Below are positions 11,381 through 23,279 of a DNA stretch of 64,000 nucleotides, in pieces. The notes below the pieces were generated by a model. The model was not told where the DNA came from. It made no database searches and saw only the letters and a program-made list of their open reading frames with translations. The DNA comes from Benincasa hispida (taxonomy: Eukaryota > Streptophyta > Magnoliopsida > Cucurbitales > Cucurbitaceae), in assembly GCF_009727055.1 (NCBI RefSeq), contig NC_052349.1, forward strand, positions 48,528,085-48,592,084. The letters run 5' to 3'. Both the position numbers and the translations under genes were made by a program. The number at the start of each line of letters is the position of its first letter. The first letter of the stretch is position 1.

Positions 11381-12076
11381 ATGGGTGAAGCAAGGGAGAA
11401 CATGTTAAGAGAGCTTGCTGAACCAGATTACACTCAACAACCGTTATGTATAGTATATCTAGAGACTTCGGTACCTTTTGAATTGAAACCCGATTTAGTT
11501 CATCTTTTACCCACTTTTCGAGTTAATCCAGGTGAGGACCCACATAAACACATGAAAGAATTCCATTTGGTATGTGATGGTATGTGCCCACATGGGGTAA
11601 CGCAAGAGCAACTTAATCTTAGGGCCTTTCCCTTCTCCTTGAAGGATGTATTCAAAGATTGGTTGTACTACTTGCTGGCAGGATTGATTACCACGTGGAA
11701 TGATCTTAAGAAAAAGTTTTTAGAAAATTTTTTCCCTACATTTCAGGCTAATAATATTAGAAAATAAATATATGGTATAAAGCAACTGATAGAAGAGTCC
11801 TTACATGAGTATTGGGAAAGGTATAAGCAACTTTGTGCTTCCTTTCCCCATCATCAAATTTCTAACCAATACCTTATCCAGTATTTCTATTCAGGATTGC
11901 TTCCATCTGAGAGGAGGCCCACTGAGGCTAGTCAACTAATATCAACCATGATAGAGAATTCACAAAATTTTGGATCACAGACTCTTGAATATAATGCTGT
12001 TCAAGCTAAAGAGGTTAGTGAGTTGAGAACTCAAGTATCTAATCTAGTTTTCCTTTTTACTCAAGTTGCTCAATGA
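11381..12076 (+). pseudogene. Gypsy gag (Retrotrans_gag type), one internal stop
   Basis: A single frame of 232 codons starts with ATG and is broken by a TAA at 11765-11767. After the stop the same frame goes on to a TGA at 12074-12076. Near residues 50-130 it shows the usual gag landmarks: a 'NPGEDPHKHMKEF' stretch, 'LRAFPFSLKD' and 'W..LKKKFLENFFP'. After the stop come 'ESLHEYWERYKQL' and 'YFYSGLLP'. This pattern is that of plant Gypsy gag proteins of the Athila group, which form the capsid. Downstream sequence (12077-12900) continues in shifted frames with glutamine-rich repeats (12330-12430) and no intact zinc knuckle. It is not expected to make a full protein. Confidence 0.8.
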
Positions 12077-12929
12077 GGACTTCCCCAAGTTAAACATGTG
12101 GAGCATGTGGTGTGATTGGACATGCCTCCGAAGCTTTCCCACAAGGTTAACCTCAAGTGAACGCAATAGGAGGTTTCCAAAGGAAGTACGACCACAAGGA
12201 TGGCGAGATCATTCAAATTTCAAATGGGGATCTCAATGGCAATATGAGAACCGGAATTCATTGTCTTCAAGCTCCTCAAGTATGTCTCTCGAGGATGTAG
12301 TGAAATCCCTTGCTGACCACTATTTGAAATTTCAACAAGAACTCCGAAATTTGCAAAAGGACAACATGCAACTTCAACAAGAAACCAAACAACTTCAACA
12401 AGACTCAAAATCTTTTCGACAAGAGACTAGACAACTGTGGTAAGCAAGTTTGAGAGCAAATCATCTGGAAAACTTCTCGCTCAACTAGAGCATGCAAATG
12501 TAAGCGCAACCACTCTAAGAAGAAGTAAGGAAATCCCCTCATCCTCTCAAGATCAACCTCGACTCAATCTCCTCCCAAGAAGCAAGAAAAGGTAATGGAA
12601 GATCAAGAGAGCAAGGTAAGTGAGCCAAAAGAGACTTCTATTGGTATGTGATAACTCTCACCCTGAAATAGAGTCATATGTACCCAAGGCATCATTCCTT
12701 AGTAGATTAGCAAGACCTAAGGTAGAAGATACTGACCTAGAGCTCATTGAGATGTTAAAAAAGGTACAAATTAGCATCCCTTTACTTAATGCTATTCAAT
12801 AAATACCTAGGTATGTTAAATTTTTAAAGGACTTGTGTACTGAGAAAAGAAAAAGGAAGGAAAAGCAGCGAGTAACTGTTAACAAGAATGTCTCTGCTTT
12901 GTTAAAATAGGATATGTCCAAAAAATGAA
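12077..12929 (+). pseudogene. Gag C-terminal / linker region, frameshifted
   Basis: This stretch links gag to the protease remnant. A short frame (12066-12443) ends in repeated 'QLQQ' units, which may form a coiled coil. The frame at 12620-12802 is a linker with no recognised domain. A possible single CCHC-like remnant (ACGVIGHASEAFP) can be read near 12100-12140. Several frame changes show decay. Confidence 0.5.
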
Positions 12930-13474
12930 GAGATCCAAGAATGTTTACCTTGCCATGCAAAATAGGAGATAGAATTATTACTCATGCTATGCTAGATTTA
13001 GGTAATTTAATAAACGTTATGCCTTTTTAGGTTTATGAAGACCTTAAATTGAATAGCCTACAAAAAATGAATGTTTGCATATAACTAGACAATAGGTCAT
13101 ACATACAAACTCTAGGCATAGTAGAGGATGTTTTGCTGAGAGTTGGAGAATTAATCTTACCCGTTGATTTTTCATTTTAAAAATGGATGAACCATACTCT
13201 ACTTCTTCTTCTACTATTTTACTTGGTAGACCCTTCATGAAAACTGTAAAAACTAGAATTGACGTAGATAAGGGGTCTTTATCAATCGAATTTGATGGAG
13301 AGGTAAAATCCTTCAACATTTCTGATGCCATGAAATTTCTGGAGGAGTATTATTCTCTTTGCTCCGTAGACACATATGATGAAATTGACCACATAGTTGA
13401 TTCCATGTTGTACAAAAGTTCTAATTGTTTGGTAGCCCCTTCCATTCATTATGGTTTTGATCTGATTACTCATA
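12930..13474 (+). pseudogene. Gypsy aspartic protease remnant
   Basis: The translation in the gag orientation gives 'CKIGDRIITHAMLDLGNLINVMP' split by lesions. The DLG of AMLDLG fits the active-site position of Athila-type retropepsins, which use D-L/S/T-G. Further on are LLGRPFMKT (near 13210) and the 'DVDKGSLSIEFDGEV' region, which match the C-terminal half of this protease family. Stop codons interrupt the first half (for example at 13027-13029). The frame then runs into the family A insert. Confidence 0.75.
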
Positions 13475-15400
13475 CGTAGGATTGTATCAATAGCAGCGAA
13501 AGCACAAGAATCATCTAAGTACTCAAATTCACTAATTTTTGCATAATATAAAGCATGCTTCTGCAGAAAAATGGGTTTCAAGACATATCTCTTGTAGAAC
13601 TTCTTCAAAGCTTCTTCTCATGCTGCAATCTTCTCCATATCTTGTTGTAGACCACCTCAAGATCTTCTCCACTATTCTCTTGGTGCTCTAGATTGAGTTG
13701 TGGGACTCAAAACAAGCTTGAATCAATGAATGAAGGAGAAAAGCTCACTGCAGCAACCTTGTTGAAGAACCATTCTTCAAACCGAATTTTCTCTAAAATT
13801 CACTATAGATTGCATGTCCAATTTTCACTCCAATCTCTTCATTATATTGTAGATCAACATGCAAAGAGAAGAGTTGCATGAGTTGCAGCTCATGCTTGGA
13901 GCAGACAAGACCAAGATATTGCAATATGTGTGAGCTAGTTCAAAGATGGATAATGGAAAAATCCATTTTTCCATTTAAGTTTGTTTTGTTTTCCAATTTT
14001 CCAATTTTATCTAAAAATCAAATTTTGATTTTATAAAATCTATTTTGATTTTAAAAATGAAAAATTAATTAATTTCATAAATTAATTATTAAATAAAACT
14101 TAATTAATTTAATATCAAATATTAAATTAATTTTAACACATATCCATCTTTATATATTTAAATCATATTTAAATATATAAATTCNATATTAAATTAATTT
14201 TAACACATATCCATCTTTATATATTTAAATCATATTTAAATATATAAATTCTCTTATTCCATTTAATTCTAAAATTAAACATATAATTATATCTCATATA
14301 ATTACTAATTCTCTTAATTCTAATTTGAACGTTTCAAATTAACTTATCACACTATTCTAGAGCTAGTCTGTTACGAGCTAGTAGGAGCACTTCGTGGACC
14401 TACAGATCATGGGCTCCAACAATCCGAGATTAATTGGCTAAACTCATTAGACCAAATTAATCTCCATTTGTTAACTAATGGGTCACTCCACTAAAGCCCA
14501 TAGTTGTACTCCCCTCACTGTTGATATATTATGTCCATATGATTTAACAACAATCAGGAAATCGACCCAAGTTGTTGGTAATAACGGCTGGGTCAAATAT
14601 CTGTTTTACCCCCGAGATTACATCTTATTCTTCAAGTCCCTACTGATCCTCTAATAAATAACTGGTTTGTGATCCAATCACCAAACCAAACTCTCTCAGA
14701 CCAGTGAGAGGATGGCCCCCCTTGTTCAAGACCAAGATTCAGTACTTGACAAAACAACCTTTCTCCTTTCCCTAAATTAGGTAGGCGTGAACTCCGTCTT
14801 GCACCCTATGTCCCCAGCTATCTATCCGGTCTTACCCCTAAAATGGGAGTCTTATTGAGCCGGCGCTATTTAGCCAACCCTCAACTATGCAAATCTAAGG
14901 GCAATCCCGAATAAATAGGAGTTCATAGTTAGCTCAGGATTAAGATCGAGTTACCTAGGTCATCTAGGTGAAATAGTCAGTCTTAAAGAGTAAACAACAT
15001 TATAAAGTAAGAGTGACTTATTTCTTGGTCCTGATCTTATGCAAACTCATTGCATAGGACGCCCCCACTCCTCATGTCATAATATGTACAAATTAGGATC
15101 ACATCGTATGTAGTATTTTACAACTCTCTGTAACAACTACCGAGTAGGCCGCATCCAATGGTGTTACCAGAATAAGGTACCCAAACTCATTCATGTACCA
15201 TATATCATTTTGACTATTTACTCGAACTTGATCCACTCTTATGTCTCCACATAAAGTTCAAGTACTCATACAATAGTCATAGGTCTTAGTTTATTGGGTT
15301 TATACTTTCATACAATTTATGAGATCAATAACAAGTATATTGATAATAGAAAATGTTTATCATTTTACAAACTGCGAGTTTTAGGACATAAAACCCAACA
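13475..15400 (-). mobile_element. Family A solo LTR inside the Gypsy element
   Basis: This copy of about 1.9 kb aligns with the one at 59333-61171. It starts near 13475 (cGTAGGATTGTATC, where the other copy has TGTTGGACTGGTACC) and ends ...ATAAAACCCAACA at 15400. CATA occurs on both sides (13471-13474 and 15401-15404), a probable target-site duplication. It interrupts the protease/downstream part of the Gypsy element. It contains an assembly irregularity at 14119-14251. No coding sequence is seen. Confidence 0.75.
14119..14251. repeat. 66 bp perfect direct repeat around a single N (assembly join)
   Basis: Positions 14119-14184 and 14186-14251 are identical 66 bp copies separated by the single N at 14185. 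This is the signature of two contigs with an unmerged overlap joined by a placeholder, not of biology. Confidence 0.85.
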
Positions 15401-17680
15401 CATAATTATTCTCGTGCATCTCTTCACTTTTGTGGCCATGATAATTCAAATAAAAAAAATATGTTTCTAATTCTTCACTTCAATTTTGTAGAAAGAATGA
15501 ATCTTCTTCAAAAGATGATAATGATAATTCATTCAACAACAAATTTTGCCAAAATGTAAATGCTTCAAAAGTAGACTCAAATTTTCAAAACAAAATTTGT
15601 ATAAATGAAAAACCTTCAACTGTTAATTCAAATTCAAAATTCAATTGTAATACCAAAAACAAAAACAAAACTTCTAATCTTTGCTCCGTATTCAATGTCT
15701 AGGTAAAAGGGATTGAGACCAAAGCTCTCCCATCTCCAAAGAAGAACAAGAACTTGGGAAGTTGTTTAAAAAATCCCAAAAGCAAAAATCTAAAGGACCA
15801 AAAATTTTGATGTTCCCTGAAAAATGGGAAAAATCTTCAAAGTGAACGAGCACAGACTCAAAATTTGCAATGAAGGGAATGTAAACCAAGTCTAGTTGGA
15901 CTTGTGTTTGACTAATCCCTCATATATATTATACCTCTCTTCACCAACTCGAGCAAACGACGCTTAAAATTATCAAAGACAGGACAAATTTTCTTCTTTC
16001 ATTTTTTCATTTTTCTTTTCTCTTTCTTTCTTTCTTATTTTTGCATATTTTTTTACTAATAAATAGAATAATTGATTCTTTTTCTTTCCTTTGTAGATTA
16101 TCAAATAAAAAGAACAAAACAAAAGTAAGGAATTTTCTCTCAAGCAAATAAATAATCAACTATAAAAACCAGGGAAGTTTCTCTCTACATCTCTTCCTTT
16201 TTGTTTCTTGAATTCATGTGCTTCTTCTAAACATTAAGGACAAGGTTCCATCTTTAAGTTGGGGGTGGGAAACTTTGCATGTTTTTTTTGTATTTTTTTT
16301 AGTATTCTTTGATTAGATTTAAAAATTAGCCTCACTGAAATTTTTTGCTTTATAATGATCTATAGAATCATAAATGCATGTCTGAAACCCTTGAGCATTT
16401 AAGCTCAGGTTAATAGATTGTTGATTAGTTAGACTGATTACATAGATTTTGCGATTTTGATCTGACATATCTGAATAAATTTGAGGGTCTGATTCATCTT
16501 GATAGCGTAATTTTGGTTCTTTTAAAAACATGTCTATTGAATTCTTTATGCTCCAAAAGACCATTTTGCCTTGAATGCAATAAATTCATGATTGAATCAA
16601 TGCATGTTTGCACATTCTTCTATGTATCATTTGCTTTGCACAATCTCTCAATTCTTATCGATGAAACTTTGATGATGTATTCTTTCAAATAAGAATACAA
16701 ACAAAATTTTAGACCTTTTAAAAATTTTCTAACAAAATTTTGAAACTCATCTTTCAAAAGAAACTTTTTTTTTTTTAATTTCATAAAAAATCGAATACTT
16801 AGCTTTTTAGATTTATTTAGAATCTTAAAACTTTTAAAAACATCATATATACTTAATTTTCTTTGTTACCTCGATAGGATAACCTTTGGTCTAAGAACAA
16901 CCATCTTGTTAGAGTAGCAGTCTTGACAAAAAGGAATAAAAAGGGTTTTCTCTAAAAAAATGCTAGCATATATATAAAAAATAATAATAAAGCAAATTTT
17001 TAGAATTAACATAACAAAATTAACATAACCTTCACTAACGTGTGTGTGCATGAATAGAGGTGAAAAGAGCCACCTTCATCGTGTCTAGTCAGGGCCCGCA
17101 AGAAAAGAACGATAGGTTTCCTACGATGTGAATGTGAAAGCTATCTCTCTAGGTAAAAGAAATGTCAATTACATTTTTGTGTGCGTGAGTTTAAAAAGGT
17201 ACCCTTGTTTTAGAATTGCCTCACTCTAATGCAAGTTAGGTATATCCTAGACTGATAATCGAGCCACTGTAGAGCGAAGAGGAATTAAGAGTTGGATGTC
17301 TCCTTTTCTTATTAGTTTAGGCCTTTAAGTAAACTGAAACTAGGTAGTCTTTTCTTTTATGATTTTGCAAGAAAAAGAATTTTTCTTTTCAAAATAAGCT
17401 TCAATCTTTTGTTAGAAAAACTTTAAATTTCTAAATGCTTGCTTATATCCTTACTTCCTTGATTGTTGAGAAAAGAGGTGAGAATCAAGTCATTGTGTAA
17501 GACAATTGAATGTATAGGCCATTTGAATGTGAGGATGAAAATGTGCCAACTTGTATAATCAATTTTGAATAAATGAATGAAACTGTGAATAAACAATAAA
17601 CAATCCATATTTACTTGAATGTATGCATACTTCTATTTTTGACTTATTCGGGATGACCAAAATCTAAGTTGGGGGTATTT
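15401..17680 (+). mobile_element. 3' internal remnant of the Gypsy element, with polypurine tract
   Basis: About 2.3 kb between the family A insert and the 3' LTR. No reverse transcriptase, RNase H or integrase motif was recognised on either strand, so pol is missing. The stretch is AT-rich. 'AAGTTGGGGG' occurs twice: near 16257-16266 ('agttgggggtggg') and directly before the 3' LTR at 17666-17680 ('ctaagttgggggtatt'). The latter is the expected polypurine tract for plus-strand priming. Two such tracts are known in some plant Gypsy elements. Confidence 0.6.
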
Positions 17681-18890
17681 TGATAGATCTTGTAAAGAGC
17701 TATATTATTAGTACTAATTCCCTAAATTATTCTTCAATTATTCGCTTAAAATGTCTATTTTAATAGGTAAATTCCAATCCCAACTTAAACGGAGTTATTT
17801 CTAAGGATTTGGAGCTAATTCGAGACAAATGCCACCAAAAAATCACTTAAGAAAAAAATTCAAGATAAATTACCATTTTGCCCCTCAAGAGGAACAATTC
17901 AACGTACTTCAGCAATACTTGGAGCGTAGCAATGCTCTTCACAATACTAAGCCTAACGCTAGCTCGACGCTTGAAGAAAAAATGCACCCATTTGCTGCAA
18001 AACAGGGTAGCATTGCGATGCTTCACCTAGAGTCGCAACGCTTCGGAGATTGATGGAATCGTCCGTGTGTGCGCGCATGCGCCTTGTGCAATTGACTATC
18101 AGCTTAGTGTCAAGATGCTAGCCCAACGCTTCTTAGATTTTTTACGATTTAGCATTGCAACGCTAGCCTTGGTGTCACGACGCTACACCTTTAGATATAA
18201 ATTCAGTTGTTTCATTTCAGCAGAAAAAAAAAAGAGAGAAAAATCAATTTTTTAGAGAGAGGTTAGATCAAAATTAGAAAGAAAATTACTCAATTTTGTG
18301 TTTGTATGAGAGATTTCTTGCAACTTTTACAATTCCCTAGTGAATTTCTTCATGGAATTTATCATAATTTCAAGGTTTCCTTCAAGACTTCTCATCTCAA
18401 TGGCTAGGTAATTCTATTTCTTGGGAATTCTTAATTCTAGGTTTAATCCTTGAATTCCTTTTGTATATTTTCTTGAATTGTCTTCATTCTTGAATTTTCT
18501 TGGGTTGAACTTGAATAGAAATTAATGGAAGATAATTGACACTTTGATTCTATTGAATTCTTGTACATAATTTTTGCTTGGCACTATTGCATAATGGTGC
18601 GATAGGTTATAAAATTAAGTTTTCTTGTGTTAATTAGGACATTTTCCGAATTTAACTCTTGAAATTCTTAATTACAACATTCATTCAATCATTCTTGAAA
18701 CTTACTCTAATGTGTTTCTTGAATGTCATAATCATGATAGCCCATGTCTTTAAAGCAACCTAAGAAAAGAACATGATAAATGCTATATGGAAGTGTTTTT
18801 TACTTAGATTAGGTCTTATTGATGTGATTCATATTAATTAGCTATATGAGTCTTTTAGGGTTTCTCTTTATTGGATTATGGGATATTGAG
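17681..18890 (+). mobile_element. 3' LTR of the long-LTR Gypsy element
   Basis: It starts TGATAGATCTTGTAAAGAG and aligns with the repeat at 10038. A TATA-like GATATAAATTCA lies near 18194. The alignment ends near 18884 ('ttggattatgggat'). The sequence after this differs from the leader after the 5' LTR, so the true 3' boundary may be here or further right if the 5' LTR is deleted. Differences from the 5' LTR are frequent, which points to an old insertion. Confidence 0.7.
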
Positions 18891-21800
18891 TTTTCAAGAA
18901 ATGGTTTAAGAACAATGATCGGATTAAACTTAGTAACAAGAATTCCCAAGAATTTTTTTTCTATCAACTCTCTTCTAACAAAAATAGTAAGTTTGTTTAC
19001 AATTTACCTTTATCTTCATTTTAGTTAGCTTTTAGTTTCTTTATAAATTTCATTTGCTTGGGTAGGATAGAATTACCGACACCTATTTTGCACCAATTAG
19101 AGTTCTTGATGGAGAATAAAGATTTGCACCAAGATAGATGGATATGAATTCATTATCAAAATTTTTCTTCAATATAATTAAATTGTATTTATTGGAAAAT
19201 ACTTAATTATGTAGAACAGCTTCTACAAGTTGGCACGAGGAAGCTCATCTCAATTTAAATAGTGGAAGACATTACTTATACATGCTGAAATTGGTGTTTT
19301 TAATATGAGAAATTTAATGTCTCCTTATTTTATTACTACATAATTCATAGAGTATGAATGGTTTTAGTAATAAAGCATATTTTCAAAAGTTGTTTGAAAA
19401 TATGTTCAGCCTTAAATAAGTACAATTTGTGTGTTAAAAGTTAACGCGTCTAACTACTATACTGAGAGATTGAGGATTTATGAATCCAAAACGAAAACAA
19501 AAATTATTTTCTCCTTAAAGATACCTTCTTCTTTTTTTTTTTTTTTTTTTTTGCATTTAAAGTTGATTATAATCCATTTTAATGACTATTACAGGTAATT
19601 CTCAAAAAGTTAGAGTTAAGCTACTTTACTTGTGTAAAGATATTGTCTTTCATGCAGAGAGTCATTGGACTTTATTAGATAAAGATACATGACCGAAGAA
19701 CTTGTTAAGCTTACATTCTAACCTGGGTGGTTTGAAGACCGTAAGAGTCATCTTAACATCATAAATTTGTCAGCAATATGGTTGATGAATGTTTTGTGTA
19801 TAAGTATCTTCATCTAATGCAATTTAAGTCTCATTCTCTTTGAAATATTTAAAATAAATTAGACTAAAGTTTAAATCAATTAGATATTTCTATCAAGATA
19901 TTATGATCAGATCATAATAGTTTGTACAGGAGTCTATATACTGTGTCTAATTGAAAAAGATAGGATTAGATCCTAACTCAAGAATTAGATACAATTTTGG
20001 GCGAAATTAGTAATAGGAGATATTTGACTTTGTTAGACTTGGTCAAATAAATCATGAGTACTTTGTTAGACATAGTCACATCAATTAAAAGTTACACACT
20101 ATTGCCAAGCTCTGCTTAGGACATGCAATAGAGATTATATTTTGAACACTATTTCTTCCGAAACTATTTGAGAAACAATTTTGGATTATAGAAGTGTTGT
20201 AAAACTGGTTTACGACATTTCAGGATTTGGGTATTTTAATATACTTGTATATAAACAAACCAAATAAGTACATAAATGTTCAAAGATATGCCTAAATTTA
20301 GGTTTTTCTTCAAGAGTTACAAAATGGTCTTTTGTTCAATTTCAAATAAAATAATATATTTGTGTGACAAATGTTATTTTATTAAGAATGACTAACAAAA
20401 GGCTACAAACTTGTAAAAAGGTTAAATAGTATTGATAAACTGATTCCAAGTATGACCACTTGATTGTTAACAAGTGTTGTTAACCATTTAATTACATTTG
20501 AGAGTCAAATGAATTTTAATTTTCAACTAGATAAATCTTCGTTGTAGTGAGAAAGTTATGAGATGACTTAACCTTTACAAAGACTTACCTAAAATCAATA
20601 TTGTCATGTTAGATGACAAGATGCAAACTTATTAACCTCAAAGGTAATGGGAGAGTTATGAAATAATTGAACCTTTACAATGATTTAATGGAAGTCAAAA
20701 TTGTCATATTAGATGACAAGAATTGAAGGGTATTGACAAAAATACAATATATCAAAGTCATGAATCATAAGATAAAGTCAGTGTACTTCATCTCAATTGA
20801 ATTTGTGGATTTTCTTGATGGGGTAAAACCCATACGATATGAATTGATCTATAAAATAGACTTAAAAGTGTAGAATATGAAGATACAAATCTTCAAAGTA
20901 AGATTCTTGACAAAGAGTGAGAACCATTGTCACAACTGGTGAGAAAAATTAGACTCTAAGTCAGTTTTCTCACTTGTTGCTTTAATAGAGTCTTTATGCA
21001 TTATTTGATTCATTGTTGCATGTGAGATATGTAAAAAAATGAATTAATTCTTTTATGAAGAGAAGTTCAATGCATCTACACAAATTAAGAAAATTTCAAA
21101 GAATGGATTACAAAAGGTTTGCAGAATTGTACATGCCCACTTGAGAAATGAATTACATAATTTGAATCTTTGAATATAAAGAATTTGATAAAAGTATCAT
21201 AACCTATGACTTTGAATAAATAATAATGTACTGATAAGAAAATTATTAATAAAGGCTAAGTGGACAATTTTTCATATTTAATATTGATGTCTTATTATTC
21301 ATTGTGAATGAAGTAAAATTTCAATATAAAAGTTTGACTACCTATCCAATATCAAAGGAATGATTTGAAATGGTATTGTATATTAGATGTCCAAATAGGG
21401 TTTTTAAGGACATAATGTTAAACTTGTATCAAGCATCTTACATTTACAAAAATTGTTTGTTAAATGTTAGTATATCATTCTAAAGTGAAGTTGATAAAGT
21501 CTAAGTAAAAGTGTCTTAAGACACCTCAAGTGTTGAGGATATATGATTAATTATCTTCTTTAAGTATGACATAATTAATAAATAAGACTAAATTAACATT
21601 TAATTTACAATTTAGTTAGTTATATTGGTTAAATCAATGGTATGACCACTAAGTATTAAAATTAAAATTTTCTAAAAATATCTATGGATAATGAGATATT
21701 TTTGTATGTGGAGTTTAAGATTTGATCTTTGACAAAATACACTAGATCTTATAGGGATTTAATGAAATTCATGTTTAGATGTATCCTGGTTGGTGTACTT

Positions 21801-21954
21801 GGTCTATTAGGAAATTATTTTGCTTGGGAAGCAATAATTTCCATAGCATATCCTTAAAAATCTGAAAGTTGTTTCAAATATGAATTAGAATATAACACTT
21901 TATGAGATAATAGTGATGCAAAGACTGAAACTAAGGATGTTAAAAAGCACCAAA
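18891..21954. other. Non-coding AT-rich stretch with a small tandem duplication
   Basis: No gene or domain was recognised on either strand. A poly-T run lies near 19532-19552. Two diverged units of about 70 bp, 100 bp apart, lie at 20551-20620 and 20651-20720, each with 'gttatga', 'aacctttacaa' and 'agatgacaag'. It may include further unclassified repeats. Confidence 0.5.
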
Positions 21955-23279
21955 TGTTACATCTCCTCCCAGATTATCCTCTTAATCTAGAAGAGAATGT
22001 GACGACAGTAGTTACCAACTCTTTTGTGACACTTACTATCTAACTATTATCCTAACCTCTTTGAAAAACCCTGGAATATAACTACAGTTTAAGAAACTTA
22101 ATCTTAGATAACTCAACCAAGGTTAAGCATACAACATAATTACATTGTTAACAAACGTTCAATGGGTCTAGACACCTAACTCATGTCCCTAACATGTTCA
22201 ACACATATGTACAAGCATTTACAAGTAGACACCTAAACTTTTCTAAAAACGGGAGTCTTTGAGTGGCAGAGCAGTAGTGCAACTAATCTTTGGGGAATTG
22301 ATCACTACCTGAGGAAGAAACTATTTAAAACGAGTGAGCTACTAGCCAGTGAGTGACTAATAAATCATAAACATCATGCTTTAAAACTGGAAAACAGCCA
22401 AACAAACTCATATTTAAAACTTTCAAACATAAAATAGCTTAAAACATAACTTAACATAATTTTAATTGAGAGAGAACCCTTTTGCTCAATCTCTCAACAC
22501 AAACCTTAGTTGGTGTGGAGTATTCTCAACACAACCAACGTCAATTCTACCTACGTACACACGGTTATAACTAAGTATCGTCATACCTTAGGTATTACTA
22601 CTCAGATATCTTCTCATTGTCCTTCAATATTGGGTTCTAATAATCATCACAACACTTATATTTGAAGTAAATCATACTTTGAAAGCATAGCATCATAAAT
22701 CATATGCTTAAACATCTTTTCTATTAAGCATTAACTTCCAACTCATGCTTCTTGTAAAATAAGTATAGAAATACTTGGGTCATGCTTTATAAACTTCTTT
22801 AAACTTAACATGCGTTAATGGCTTCAAGAAATATAGTTTGCTTGGAAATCATCTTAAATATTCGTTTAACATAAGCAAGCATGAGCTCAAACATTTAAGT
22901 AAATCATGTGTTACTAAAACATTTGGTGAAAACATCAATTTTGTCACTCATAGCCTTGGCATTCTTCCAAGGGTTGATAAGCCCTTCCTATTGTCGTTAA
23001 CCATGTGGAAATGAATAACATGCTTAGCTAGTGCCTTGAATCTTCTTGTGAGACTAACTCACCTAAATGAACATAAAATTCAGCTTAAAACATCAATTTC
23101 CCTTTCAACACATACCTTCTTATGCGTCCAACACTTAAGTAAATTTTGAATAACTAATCTTTAGCTATGCGGCCAACCAGATAACTCATGTTCCCATCGC
23201 ATGCCATATGCGCTTGTCCAGTCGCGCGCCAATGCATGATCCAGCACTACCTTACACCCAGCACATTTCGTAGCTCCTC
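21955..23279 (-). mobile_element. 3' LTR of a Tekay/Del-type Gypsy element, distal half
   Basis: The left edge is TGTTACATCTCC, which on the minus strand gives a CA end (...GGAGATGTAACA). The other half of the same LTR is at 30787-32291, where its start (TGTAAAACTCGAACC on the minus strand) follows a polypurine tract. The two halves are separated by the complete Gypsy element at 23280-30786. Together they give an LTR of about 2.8 kb. The small open frames near 23160-23390 are incidental. Confidence 0.65.
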
